A stretch of DNA of 44,469 nt. It comes from Pyrinomonadaceae bacterium. GTDB lineage: Bacteria; Acidobacteriota; Blastocatellia; Pyrinomonadales; Pyrinomonadaceae. Both the position numbers and the translations under genes were made by a program. The stretch spans positions 1-44,469 of the forward strand of contig JABDKD010000087.1 of NCBI GenBank assembly GCA_013003215.1, given 5' to 3'. Positions 1 to 8,359 of the stretch are shown piece by piece (position 1 is the first letter of the stretch; each line of letters opens with the position of its first letter). The notes below the pieces were generated by a model. It searched no databases, was not told the origin of the DNA, and saw nothing but the letters and a program-made list of their open reading frames with translations.

Positions 1-1
1 G

Positions 2-679
2 GGTATACGTCTCGGAATCAGGGACAAAAGCCAGTTGCGTGCGCAAATCAGGGCGTTATTGATTGCCGGTCAAGGTAAGACTACCGGAATAGTCCTTCCA
101 TTGGTTACCGATATTTCCGAGATCCTCTACGCGAAGGAAGTGATCGAAGAGGTGACCGAAGAGCTTGCGGCAGAGGGTATCGAATCGGGCAGTCCTGCGT
201 TTGGAGTAATGATCGAGGTACCTTCAACCATCTTTCAGATCGATGAGATATTTGAGATCGTTGACTTCGTAAATGTTGGAACCAATGATCTTATTCAATA
301 TCTTCTGGCTGCTGACCGGGATAACGACCTGGTTGCCGGGTTGTTTCGAAGCCTGCATCCTGCGGTATCCAAATCGTTGAGCATTGTGTTTGATTCCGCT
401 GAACGTCATGGAAAAGAAGCCGTTGTATGCGGCGAAATGGCCGGTTCTGTCTTTTATATTCCCTTACTCGTTGGGCTGGGCGCCAGGTATCTGAGTGTAA
501 ATCCGGGCTCGATGGACATTATTTGCGACACGATTTCGAATATTACCGCAAGCGAGGCTGAAGAGCTCTCACAGGCCTGCTTGGAGGCGAAAACACCGGA
601 AGAGGCCGAAAAGATACTAAAATCGGGACATGCCAAGGTTTGGCCGCATGTGACGAGATTGGCGAGATTCGCGGCCTGA
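2..679 (+). CDS. ptsI: PTS enzyme I (phosphoenolpyruvate-protein phosphotransferase), C-terminal part
   Basis: The reading frame is open from the window edge, so the gene starts upstream; the TTG at 35 is an internal Leu codon. The visible 225 residues are the PEP-binding TIM-barrel end of enzyme I. Seen: VMIEVPS, VNVGTNDLIQYLLAADR, LHPAV and VVCGEMAGS. In the family, the Asn-Asp of the GTNDL stretch and the Cys of CGEMAG belong to the PEP site. Enzyme I transfers phosphate from PEP to HPr in the cytoplasm, for sugar uptake or, in organisms with an incomplete PTS, for regulation. The His-phosphorylation domain lies outside the window. No T-rich hairpin is visible after the stop. Identification is firm; which PTS it serves cannot be seen. 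Confidence 0.93.
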   Translation, partial: GIRLGIRDKSQLRAQIRALLIAGQGKTTGIVLPLVTDISEILYAKEVIEEVTEELAAEGIESGSPAFGVMIEVPSTIFQIDEIFEIVDFVNVGTNDLIQYLLAADRDNDLVAGLFRSLHPAVSKSLSIVFDSAERHGKEAVVCGEMAGSVFYIPLLVGLGARYLSVNPGSMDIICDTISNITASEAEELSQACLEAKTPEEAEKILKSGHAKVWPHVTRLARFAA

Positions 680-800
680 TACGGGATTTTCTCTCGATCC
701 GCCAAAATAAAAAACCCCCATAAATTGAAATCAACGTCCTTTTTGCACTTTCATACAGAAGAGTGGATTCTGCGAATTTCTTTCAGCGGACAGAACACTA

Positions 801-809
801 TGCTAGAAT
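801..809 (+). promoter_or_regulatory. Possible extended -10 promoter for the export gene
   Basis: TGC-TAGAAT matches an extended -10 (TGn + TAnnnT), placed so that transcription would begin near 816, about 28 bases before the ATG at 844. The -35 region at the right distance is poor. If real, the upstream in-frame GTG at 763 cannot be the start. Low-certainty call based on pattern only. Confidence 0.3.
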
Positions 810-843
810 CAACAGGTTTTTACATCGTTGGCATATATATCGG

Positions 844-1917
844 ATGAACAAGAAGTTACTCATTTTTGGGCAAATCTTGGCAGTGCTTTTGTGCGCGGCA
901 GGTATTTTTGCGCAGGCTCCGCAAAACGAGGAAAAGGAAAAGCTGAATTTTGGTTTTACGCGGAATCCGCCGATTAAGAAGAAGCCTCGCGAAAGGGTTG
1001 TTAAGACCGGAGAAAAGGACGCCAGCTCCAAGAGTGTTAAGGCTGAGCTGGAGTCAAATGCTAAAAAGAAAGATTTGGGCACAGCGAAAACTGTCAACGG
1101 CAGCGAGACTGAAAAGAAAGGACCGGTGTTTGAAAGCGTTGCGAGAAAGACACGAGAGATTGCAAAGGAGGAAAGCCGGAAAACACTCAAGCCCACGGAA
1201 ATTTACAAAGTCGGAATAGACGATGTTCTTTTCGTTGGGATTGAAGAGTCCCGCTCAAGCTATTTCACAGTACTAAAAGACGGTTCAATAGATTATCCGC
1301 TTGCCGGCGGTCCGGTCCCGGTTGAAGGACTGACTGTTGATGAAATAGAAGAGGTCCTGCGCGAGAAGATAACGGTTTTTGACCGCCCCGAGGTATCGGT
1401 GGAGGTGCGTGAGTATGTGAGTCACGCAATTGATGTACTCGGTTTAGTAGCGCAGGAAGGGAAGCAATTTCTGCAACGCGAGGCGATGCCCCTTTATGTG
1501 ATTCGTGCGCAAGTTCTCCCGAAAAGCGAGGCGGACCAAGTCGTTATAAAACGCGGAGACGATGAGAAGATCACGATAAATATGGGAACCCGGGAATTTG
1601 ATGAGACGTTGGTTTATTCCGGTGACGTAGTTGAGTTTGGATCGTCCAAAGCCGCCGCCGGAAAGGATGGATTTATTTACATTGGCGGATCTGTGAAGAA
1701 TACAGGGCGCTTAGGTTTCCACAAGGGAATGACGTTGACGCAGGCGATCATGGCGGCCGGTGGAACCCAGAATGCGAAGGTGAAGAAAGCCGTCATCAGA
1801 AGGAAAAACGAAAAGGGGTTCCTTAAATCCAAAACACACAAGATACCGGACATCAGAAAGGGGAAAAAAATTGATCCCGAATTGCGAGCCGGTGACATTA
1901 TTGAGGTTGGCAGCTAG
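844..1917 (+). CDS. Polysaccharide export protein (Poly_export/SLBB, Wza-like)
   Basis: A 357-residue secreted or outer-membrane-associated protein. The start at ATG 844 is chosen because it opens directly on a signal peptide (MNKKLLIFGQ..., ending near FAQ); the in-frame GTG at 763 would bury it behind 27 unrelated residues. A Lys/Glu-rich linker (about 25-115) precedes a Poly_export-type domain (about 118-190: YKVGIDDVLFVGI, GSIDYPL, GLTVDEIEEVL). Two SLBB-like segments follow, the last (about 270-357) with GGSVKNTGRLGF, LTQAIMAAGG and the typical ending LRAGDIIEV. Family members form or cap the periplasmic/outer-membrane channel for exopolysaccharide. No lipobox Cys is visible, unlike Wza. 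No other capsule genes are adjacent, so the exported polymer is unknown. Confidence 0.82.
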   Translation: MNKKLLIFGQILAVLLCAAGIFAQAPQNEEKEKLNFGFTRNPPIKKKPRERVVKTGEKDASSKSVKAELESNAKKKDLGTAKTVNGSETEKKGPVFESVARKTREIAKEESRKTLKPTEIYKVGIDDVLFVGIEESRSSYFTVLKDGSIDYPLAGGPVPVEGLTVDEIEEVLREKITVFDRPEVSVEVREYVSHAIDVLGLVAQEGKQFLQREAMPLYVIRAQVLPKSEADQVVIKRGDDEKITINMGTREFDETLVYSGDVVEFGSSKAAAGKDGFIYIGGSVKNTGRLGFHKGMTLTQAIMAAGGTQNAKVKKAVIRRKNEKGFLKSKTHKIPDIRKGKKIDPELRAGDIIEVGS

Positions 1918-1994
1918 CCGTTGCTGGTTTTAGCGCCTGTTGGATTTGTAAGATTTAGTTTTCGTTTGTTCAACAAGTTTGTTAACATTGTGTT

Positions 1995-2375
1995 TGCCTT
2001 CGCAACCAGGTGAGTTTGGTAATCGCTTTTCCAATAGGAGAAGAGGAAAGTCCGAACTTCGCAGAGCAGCGGGCCGGTTAACGGCCGGGCGTCCGTTTAT
2101 TCGGATGACGACAAGTGCAACAGAAAGCAAACCAGCCCGTAAGGGTGATGGGTGAAACGGTGAGGTAAGAGCTCACAGGCATTCCTGGTAACAGGATTGA
2201 CCGGGTAAACTCCCCGCGAAGCAAGACCAAATAGGGAAACGTTTATGGGCTGCTCGTCCAGTTTCCGGGTAGGTCGCACGAGCCGTTTGGCAACAAACGG
2301 CCTAGATGAATGATTACCGTCCGGCAGTAGCCGGATACAGAATTCGGCTTATGAGCTTGCCGGGTTTGCAAGGCA
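1995..2375 (+). ncRNA. rnpB: RNase P RNA (bacterial class A)
   Basis: Hallmark conserved segments occur in the right order: GAGGAAAGTCCGAAC (about 2041-2056), CAGAAAGCAAACC near 2120, GGTAAGAGCTCAC near 2163, GGTAAACTCC then GCAAGACCAAATAGGG (about 2204-2236), CGGGTAGGTCGCACGAG near 2267, CCTAGATGAATGATTACCGTC near 2302, and ACAGAATTCGGCTTAT near 2338. The ends are set by a likely P1 helix pairing TGCCTTcGCAA (from 1995) with TTGCAAGGCA (ending 2375), giving 381 nt, normal for a class A RNA. It is the catalytic RNA that matures tRNA 5' ends together with RnpA. Minus-strand open frames across it are chance shadows. Boundaries may be off by a few bases. Confidence 0.95.
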
Positions 2376-2405
2376 TTTTAATGGTAAGGAGCCAACGTAA
2401 CCAGT

Positions 2406-2672
2406 ATGACTAATCGAAAAGGTGTATTTATCGGGGCATATGTCCCCAACGAGCTAAAAGAGTCGCTGAAGCGCCGTGCCGCGTCGGAACATAGAACTTT
2501 GTCACAAGAGATTACACGAATCCTTGTTGAAGCAGTTCATGGACAAGGGCTCCCCTCAGGTAGCGTTGATCGCAGGAATCCGACCACCACACCACGACGT
2601 CGGACTACCGATCCTCTGCCAAGAAGACGGTCGGAGGACCTCCCGTTTATCGCGCCGGAGTCAAAAAGCTAG
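2406..2672 (+). CDS. Small ribbon-helix-helix (Arc/CopG-like) protein
   Basis: 88 residues. Residues 5-43 fit a ribbon-helix-helix fold: a short strand (GVFIGAYVP), then two helices (ELKESLKRRAASEH, TLSQEITRILVEAV). RHH proteins dimerise and bind DNA through the strand. The C-terminal half (about 50-85) is rich in Arg, Pro and Thr and looks disordered, with clusters such as PRRRTTDP. The start is supported by AAGGAG at 2386-2391, although its 14-base spacing is long. It lies only 31 bases after rnpB. No toxin gene follows, so it does not look like a toxin-antitoxin pair; a stand-alone regulator is the best guess. Confidence 0.6.
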   Translation: MTNRKGVFIGAYVPNELKESLKRRAASEHRTLSQEITRILVEAVHGQGLPSGSVDRRNPTTTPRRRTTDPLPRRRSEDLPFIAPESKS

Positions 2673-2694
2673 TTTGATAAGAATATTGAAGTGA

Positions 2695-2724
2695 AGGCGA
2701 TGCCGCTTTCTTGCGGCGTCGCCT
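2695..2724 (+). terminator. Strong hairpin after the RHH gene
   Basis: AGGCGATGCCGC pairs with GCGGCGTCGCCT (one G-T wobble) across a TTTCTT loop, a 12-bp stem. It lies between the RHH stop and the TPR gene start at 2763. No clean T-run follows, so it may act as an mRNA 3' stabiliser or weak terminator. Confidence 0.5.
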
Positions 2725-2762
2725 ATCGCTTTCGTGCTTCGCGTTTGATAATATTTCCGCGG

Positions 2763-3494
2763 ATGCAAACTAAATTTCTAATTCTTTTGATAATCGCCGT
2801 CATACTGAGTTTTGTCGGCGGTTTTATGCTTGCCAATGGTCTCAACCGGGCCAATATTAACGAACTTAACAAAAAGAATGCGGAGCTTGCCGCCAAAGCT
2901 TCAAAGTCGAAGGATGATGGTTCCGGCGACCTCACCGCGACCGAGATTGAGGCTGAACTAAAAACCGCGGCATCCAGGCCTAAAGATTTCAATTTTCAAA
3001 AAAGACTCGCGTTTGAGTTGTATGGTTATGCCGTTCGCAACAAGGACATGGCACGTCTCACGGATGTCAAGACCCTTCTCGACAGGGCGTACAGCGGAAA
3101 TCCCGAGGATTATGAGGTAATCGTTGCGTATGCGAACCTGCACTTTTTGATCGGCAAGGAAAACGGCAAGCCGGAAAGCTTCGCAACATCCCGGGAGTTT
3201 TTTGAAAAAGCTTTGAAAAAGCGACCGAAAGATCTCAGGATGATGACGGACTTTGCGGCGACGCTTCTCGAATCGCCGACGCCGGATGCGAAGAAGGCGG
3301 TCGAGCTGCTTGAAGATGCCTATGAAATAGACAGCAATAGCGAGCTCGTCGTCAATGCATTAATCAAGGCGCATATCGCGGCCGGAAACGTAAAAAAGGC
3401 GAGTGAACTTGTACCGGAGTTGAAGAAGATCAATCCACAGAATCCGTTGGTAGAAGATATCGATAGAATGCTCAATTCGGAGGCGTCAAAGTGA
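2763..3494 (+). CDS. Membrane-anchored TPR-like protein
   Basis: 243 residues from ATG 2763; an in-frame GTG at 2691 is rejected because it lies inside the preceding hairpin. One N-terminal membrane anchor (FLILLIIAVILSFVGGFML, about 4-22) is followed by a short polar coiled segment, then repeated helix pairs typical of tetratricopeptide repeats: TSREFFEKALKKRPKD, KKAVELLEDAYEIDSN, VKKASELVPELKKINP. The layout resembles c-type-cytochrome-biogenesis (CcmH/NrfG) or generic scaffold TPR proteins, but no heme-lyase genes are near. The stop overlaps the next start by 4 bases, so the two are probably translationally coupled and may act together at the membrane. Confidence 0.65.
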   Translation: MQTKFLILLIIAVILSFVGGFMLANGLNRANINELNKKNAELAAKASKSKDDGSGDLTATEIEAELKTAASRPKDFNFQKRLAFELYGYAVRNKDMARLTDVKTLLDRAYSGNPEDYEVIVAYANLHFLIGKENGKPESFATSREFFEKALKKRPKDLRMMTDFAATLLESPTPDAKKAVELLEDAYEIDSNSELVVNALIKAHIAAGNVKKASELVPELKKINPQNPLVEDIDRMLNSEASK

Positions 3495-3790
3495 AGTGGC
3501 TCGTCGTTCTACTAATTCTCGCGGCGGTGATCGCCTACGTTATCTATCGATACCGCAAGCATCTGCAAACTGCTTGGTTTATGTACCGGACCTTTCGCCA
3601 GATGCGAAAAAGAACGCAGGCGGCACGTCAGAAACAGGTGCCGGAACGCGATACTTCTCAGGCCACTGAATTGACTCCATGTCCTAAATGCGGGAAGTGG
3701 ACGGCAAAGGAAGACGGGGTGAAGTTAAAAGGGGACTACTTCTGTTCGTTGACATGTCTCGAGGAAACGATGGCTGAAAAAGCCGGGTGA
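3491..3790 (+). CDS. Small membrane protein with C-terminal zinc-ribbon-like Cys motif
   Basis: 99 residues. An N-terminal transmembrane helix (LVVLLILAAVIAYVIY, about 4-19) is followed by a basic segment, then CPKCG (Cys 62, 65 region) and a second CxxxC-type pair in YFCSLTCLEE. Four Cys in this layout suggest a small metal-binding (zinc) module facing the cytoplasm. The GTG start overlaps the preceding TPR gene stop, so the pair forms an operon. It ends 8 bases before the convergent pilD stop. I do not recognise a named family; the function is unknown. Confidence 0.6.
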   Translation: MKWLVVLLILAAVIAYVIYRYRKHLQTAWFMYRTFRQMRKRTQAARQKQVPERDTSQATELTPCPKCGKWTAKEDGVKLKGDYFCSLTCLEETMAEKAG

Positions 3791-3798
3791 TTGAAGGA

Positions 3799-4689
3799 TC
3801 AGCGCGGAATAAATGTCTCAACATACCAACTTACGAGCTGCTCTCCGAACAGAAGGGCTGCAACCGCACCGATTCCAAGAAATATGCCAAACGGTATTTG
3901 AGCCTGCATGTCCTTGTCTTTGCTTCGCGCAATTACTAAGACGCCTGCAAGAGCTCCTGTAAATGCCGCCAGGAAGATGGTAAGCAGGGTGAGTCTCCAA
4001 CCGAGCAGGGCTCCAACCCCAAACATCATCTTCACATCACCAAGCCCCATTGCTTCGACACCGCGCAAACGTTTCCAAATCTCCCCAACCAGCCAAAGCG
4101 AGCCGCCCCCCACGAGTCCGCCGAGTGCAGCCCCAATCAAAGAAAGAAGCCAGAGCGGCATGTCACCGACCGCGTTTAGCGGATAGGCACCGAGATCCGA
4201 GAACGTGGTTTCGTAGCCCGGAACGAGTGCAAAAATAATCCTGACGATTACTGCGAAGCCTAAGAGCGGAAACGTGATTACATCCGGCAAAATCATGTGT
4301 TCCGCGTCAATGAACACGAGTGAGATCATTACGGCCGTAAAGATCAGCGCGGCAGGCAGGAACCATGTGAACCCGATAGCCCAGGCAACCAATAGAAACA
4401 ACATTGCCGTGAGGAGTTCAACACCAGGGTAACGTACCGAAATCGGTTCTTTACAGTTACGGCATTTGGCTCCTAAAAGAAGCCACGAGATTATTGGGAT
4501 ATTGTCGTAGGGCTTGATCGGCTTTTCACACCCCGGGCACGCCGAGTTCGGAAATATTATCGAATCTTCGCGCGGAACCCTGTGGATCACAACGTTAAGA
4601 AAACTGCCGATTGCCGCCCCGAATAGGAAAATGGCGATATAGCCGAACCAGAAATAAAAAGTATCTGCTTGCATTAGGAAAAATGACAT
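3799..4689 (-). CDS. pilD: Prepilin peptidase / N-methyltransferase (A24A)
   Basis: 296-residue polytopic inner-membrane protein. The N-terminal domain carries the tetra-Cys zinc motif C51-x2-C54...C76-x2-C79 of bifunctional enzymes that cleave prepilins and N-methylate the new N-terminus. The two catalytic aspartates are visible: D128 in FIDAEHMILPD and D218 in GLGDVKM (the GxGD signature). Length is normal for PilD/GspO (about 270-300). Its substrates are presumably PilA and the minor prepilins encoded 4-20 kb away. It is divergent from the M14 peptidase gene, with 193 bases between them. Confidence 0.96.
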   Translation of the reverse strand: MSFFLMQADTFYFWFGYIAIFLFGAAIGSFLNVVIHRVPREDSIIFPNSACPGCEKPIKPYDNIPIISWLLLGAKCRNCKEPISVRYPGVELLTAMLFLLVAWAIGFTWFLPAALIFTAVMISLVFIDAEHMILPDVITFPLLGFAVIVRIIFALVPGYETTFSDLGAYPLNAVGDMPLWLLSLIGAALGGLVGGGSLWLVGEIWKRLRGVEAMGLGDVKMMFGVGALLGWRLTLLTIFLAAFTGALAGVLVIARSKDKDMQAQIPFGIFLGIGAVAALLFGEQLVSWYVETFIPR

Positions 4690-4750
4690 TGTTTGCCTCG
4701 GGCGGGAGTCGTAGGAAGGGCGTGCCCGGCACGCATATATAGATAATAAC

Positions 4751-4774
4751 CCTTTTCATAATTATTTGAAAAGG
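4751..4774. promoter_or_regulatory. 8-bp inverted repeat in the pilD / M14 divergent spacer
   Basis: CCTTTTCA and TGAAAAGG form a perfect 8-bp inverted repeat around an 8-base AT-rich centre. It sits about 60 bases upstream of pilD and about 110 bases upstream of the peptidase gene, in the only intergenic space serving both. The geometry suits a dimeric repressor or activator site; no known consensus is matched. Confidence 0.35.
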
Positions 4775-4882
4775 TTGAGTTGGCACTCCCAATCCGTGGG
4801 CCGTGTACATAACTCTATTGGCGGGAGTAAACGATGTGATATCGTAAACCTCATCCAATCAACATTTAGGTGAGGTCCAATT

Positions 4883-7498
4883 ATGAAACGAGTTATTTCT
4901 GCCTTCTTTTTCGCGTGTATTTGTTTCGGTATTTCTTCTGCTCAAAGTTATGAATGGCTCCCCGGCGGGGCGTACGACGAGTCGATACCAACGCCAAAAG
5001 AGTTTTTTGGTTACGAGATTGGAGACTATCTGACGGATAACCTGCAGATGGTGTCCTATATTCACGAGCTTGAGAAAAAGTCACCTCGAGTAAAGGTATT
5101 TCAGTACGGCGAGACGGTTGAGCGTCGAAAGCTCTGGATTCTTGCGGTCAGCAGTGCAGAGAATATTTCGAGGTTGGAGAATATCCGCAGGACGATCAAG
5201 AGTCTGACCGATCCAAGGCAAACCTCGCCCGCGGAGGCGCGTTCAATTGCTAACAGTGAAGTTCCGATCGCGTGGATGAACTTCGCGAACGATGGAGGTG
5301 AAACAGCGGCGTTTGAGGCAGGTCTGCAGCTCGCCTATCAGCTGACTGCGGGCAGAGATGCGCTGACGCAGAAGATTCTCAAGAACTCGGTGGTCATTAT
5401 CAACCCCGCGTTTAATCCGGATAGTCATCAGGCGTTTGTTGCCTGGATGAAGAATTCCACGATTCGGGGGGGGACCGCCGATCCGTCGGCTAACGAACAC
5501 TATGTGGAATGGTTCGCCAGTTCAGACGGAAACCATTATAAGATCGACATCAACCGCGACGGATTTGCCCTCACCCAAACCGAAAGCCGCGAAGGCTCCC
5601 GCATGCTGCAACACTGGAATCCCCAGGTTTGGATCGATAACCACGGCGAACCTAATGAATACTACATGGCGCCGTTCACAGCACCCGTTAACGAAAACTA
5701 TCCGAAGTCGATCGAGAAATGGGCCGAAGTCATCGGGCGGAACTCGGCCAAGTATTTTGACCGATATGGCTGGACCTACACCAAAGACGAGAACTACGAC
5801 CTGTTTTTCCCCGGATATTGGGACTCATACCCCGCCTTTAACGGTGCCGTTGCGGCTACATACGAAACGAATGGTGGCGGCTACAAAGGGTTTCGCTGGG
5901 AAAAACCCGATGGATCGATCGTCACGTTCAGGGAAGCAATCCACAAGCATTTTATAGCCGATATGGCTACCCTCGAGGCGCTAGTCGACAATCGACAGGG
6001 GATACTTTTGGATTTCTACAGGTTTTTCAAAACCGGGATGGATGAAGTGGCGACCGAGGAATTCAAGAGCTACATCATTCATGAAGATGATGATCCGGAG
6101 CGTGCGATGGACCTGGTCGAGACATTACTTGCGCATGGCATAGAGGTCTACAGGTCAGAATCCGCGGTATCAACTGCCCGTGCGCAAACCTATTTTGACC
6201 GTGTTTCCAAATCCAGGAGATTCGCTGCCGGCAGTTATGTGATACCACTTCGCCAGCCCAAGAAACGCCTCATAAAAACACTGTTTGAACCCGATCCGCA
6301 AATGGAAGCGTCCTTTATGAAGGTTGTAGAAGAACGTAGAAAACGGGATGCGAAACTGGGAACGGACTCGGAAAAAGAAGGACCCGGGTTCTATGACATC
6401 ACCGCCTGGGCTTTGCCACTTCATTACGACGTTGAAACGAGTTTCTCCGAGACCGAGATCCCGGTTTCTCGTATGACAAAGATCGAAGGACGGCGGGAAC
6501 GGTCGGCCGGGACGATTGCAAAAGGTACCTACGGGTATGTGTTTTCAACAAAGCACAATTCTGGTATGAAGCTTGCCGGAAAACTCCTCCAAAGAGGATA
6601 TCGTGTCGCTCTAACACTATCTCCCACAACAGTTAGGGGGCGGAAACTCGACAAAGGGACCTATTTGGTTCGAACTAAACGCAACCCCGAATCCCTGTAC
6701 GACACGATTCGTGATCTAGCCCGGCGATATGGAACTGAGGTCTATCCGTTGAACACAGCCTGGGGCGACGGTGGAATATCGATGGGGTCCAATTACATCA
6801 CGGACCTCAAAAAACCCAGGATAATGGTTGCGACGAAACAGCCCACGCGCGCGGTAACATTTGGCTCGGTTTACAGCGTTCTGGATCAGCGGTTCGACCT
6901 CGATTTTTCGGCTGTCCGCACGAATATGATCAACCGCGTCGATCTCAATCGTTATAACGTCATCGTACTTCCCGATGGCAGCCCGTCCGGGTATGAATCT
7001 GCGTTGGGCAAAAGAGGAATCAGACGCCTGCGGAATTGGATCGAGGAAGGCGGTACGCTGGTGGCATTGAAGGGCGGTGCGGCGTTTACTACGCGCGAAA
7101 ACGTCAATTTCACAGACGTCAAAATTGTTTCCACTCAGAAGGAATCGGAAGCCCCGATCGAACGGATACCGGGTTCTTTGTTTAAGGGAGTCGTCAACAA
7201 TGACCATTATCTTGCGCTCGGGCATAGGGAGGAGATGGCAATTCAGTTTAGGGGCGACTACCACATGTCTCTCTCAAAGAAAGGTGCCAATGTTGTTACC
7301 TACAAGCCCGATGGCCACATAATGGGTCATGTCTGGGATTCAACAGTTGAGAGCATTGGCGGCAAGCTCTTTATGGCAGATGTGCCGGTCGGTCGCGGCC
7401 ATGTAATCCTGTTTGCGGATGACCCGACATTTCGTGCTTATTGGAACGGGCTTGATCGTTTATTTATCGGTTCTATCGTTTTGAGCACGGGTTTCTAG
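4883..7498 (+). CDS. Secreted M14-family zinc carboxypeptidase-like protein
   Basis: 871 residues with a signal peptide (ending near SSAQS, residue 22); AGGTGAGG precedes the ATG. Residues about 43-370 are the M14 domain (FGYEIGDYLTDN, then GETVERRKLWILAVSS). Family landmarks: NPAFNPDS, the NRDGF...TESR region for the substrate-binding Arg, DNHGEPNEYY with the second zinc His, and a catalytic-type Glu in AATYETNGGG. The usual first zinc motif HxxE (often HGNE in long M14 proteins) reads D137-G-G-E140 here. The C-terminal part (about 640-870) includes a GATase1-like Rossmann segment (NVIVLPDG, WIEEGGTLVAL). Length fits the ~850-residue secreted M14 group. Peptidase activity is uncertain because of the changed ligand. 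Confidence 0.85.
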   Translation: MKRVISAFFFACICFGISSAQSYEWLPGGAYDESIPTPKEFFGYEIGDYLTDNLQMVSYIHELEKKSPRVKVFQYGETVERRKLWILAVSSAENISRLENIRRTIKSLTDPRQTSPAEARSIANSEVPIAWMNFANDGGETAAFEAGLQLAYQLTAGRDALTQKILKNSVVIINPAFNPDSHQAFVAWMKNSTIRGGTADPSANEHYVEWFASSDGNHYKIDINRDGFALTQTESREGSRMLQHWNPQVWIDNHGEPNEYYMAPFTAPVNENYPKSIEKWAEVIGRNSAKYFDRYGWTYTKDENYDLFFPGYWDSYPAFNGAVAATYETNGGGYKGFRWEKPDGSIVTFREAIHKHFIADMATLEALVDNRQGILLDFYRFFKTGMDEVATEEFKSYIIHEDDDPERAMDLVETLLAHGIEVYRSESAVSTARAQTYFDRVSKSRRFAAGSYVIPLRQPKKRLIKTLFEPDPQMEASFMKVVEERRKRDAKLGTDSEKEGPGFYDITAWALPLHYDVETSFSETEIPVSRMTKIEGRRERSAGTIAKGTYGYVFSTKHNSGMKLAGKLLQRGYRVALTLSPTTVRGRKLDKGTYLVRTKRNPESLYDTIRDLARRYGTEVYPLNTAWGDGGISMGSNYITDLKKPRIMVATKQPTRAVTFGSVYSVLDQRFDLDFSAVRTNMINRVDLNRYNVIVLPDGSPSGYESALGKRGIRRLRNWIEEGGTLVALKGGAAFTTRENVNFTDVKIVSTQKESEAPIERIPGSLFKGVVNNDHYLALGHREEMAIQFRGDYHMSLSKKGANVVTYKPDGHIMGHVWDSTVESIGGKLFMADVPVGRGHVILFADDPTFRAYWNGLDRLFIGSIVLSTGF

Positions 7499-7667
7499 AT
7501 CCGGGAAAGTATAGGAGTAGAGACGCTGCCTGGCTTTTGCTGGAGCGGCGTCGGCAGTTATGACGAATTTTATTGATTGGTTTGGGGGTATTATCGTAAA
7601 CTAATACTAGCGGTAAATTCTTCAACACCGTCACCCTACCGCGAAATAACCTCACATCAATTCAAAA

Positions 7668-8309
7668 ATGAACGACATTCCGAAGCGTAAAAAACGGTTT
7701 ACCCGTGCGGGCAAACTACGTCCTGTACTCGAAAAACTACCCGGGGCAGCGGTGAATTATGTCTTGATTTCGGTTTTGACTCTAGCTAGCTTCTATCTTT
7801 CGCTTCTATCAACATCGCAGCCGGTCCATAGCTATCAAAGGGCTCCAATCTCAAATGCGATTTCGATTCTTGAGGCAGAGGGGTTTGCTCGCGAAGTTGT
7901 GCTCCTGCGTTATGTTGCGACCTTTCGTACCTCGGATAGCTGGCTGAATTCGTTTGTACCGGATGAGAATGCATACGCCGCAACCAACTTTCCATTCGAA
8001 GTGATCACCCTGTATCCGGATTTCTTCAACAAGGCTACGGATGACCGGGAGCGGGCCGCGATTCTTCTGCACGAGGCACAGCATCTTCTAGGTAAGACTG
8101 AAAAACAGGCATATGAATACGTTTGGAAAAACAGAAAGGCGTTAGGATGGACACAAATGGCTTACGGTACTACCGAATCTTACGTGACGATAGAATTGCA
8201 GACGCGTGAGTTTTGTCCTGACCTTTTTGTCTGTACCCAAAACCTCTGGAACGATTGCACTCAGGCCAAAAAAGGGACGCTACATTTAGCAGACAAATCC
8301 GGAAGCTAA
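7668..8309 (+). CDS. Membrane-anchored protein with HExxH metalloprotease-like motif
   Basis: 213 residues. A basic N-terminus is followed by one hydrophobic helix (about 30-48, NYVLISVLTLASFYLSLL), so the rest probably faces the periplasm. H135-E-A-Q-H139 sits in a hydrophobic helix (AAILLHEAQHLLG) preceded by DDRERA, the classic context of a zinc-peptidase helix; Glu145 or Glu150 could be the third ligand. No wider family is recognised. Four Cys near the end (FCPDLFVCTQNLWNDC) could form disulfides. It sits between the M14 gene and pilA, and a peptidase role in the envelope is inferred from the motif alone. Confidence 0.55.
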   Translation: MNDIPKRKKRFTRAGKLRPVLEKLPGAAVNYVLISVLTLASFYLSLLSTSQPVHSYQRAPISNAISILEAEGFAREVVLLRYVATFRTSDSWLNSFVPDENAYAATNFPFEVITLYPDFFNKATDDRERAAILLHEAQHLLGKTEKQAYEYVWKNRKALGWTQMAYGTTESYVTIELQTREFCPDLFVCTQNLWNDCTQAKKGTLHLADKSGS

Positions 8310-8359
8310 GCTTCTATTCGGCATGTCAAGATTCAAGAAGCCTTGAAATTCGCATTAGT

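Noticed and set aside
763-843. N-terminal extension of the polysaccharide export protein from a GTG start
   Set aside because: The residues resemble nothing, and ATG 844 opens directly on a signal peptide; a -10 box lies between the two starts.
1930-2279. Minus-strand open frames over the rnpB region
   Set aside because: They lie within the RNase P RNA gene, whose conserved segments explain the sequence.
4781-4797. TGGCACT resembling a sigma-54 -24 box
   Set aside because: No TTGC at the -12 distance.
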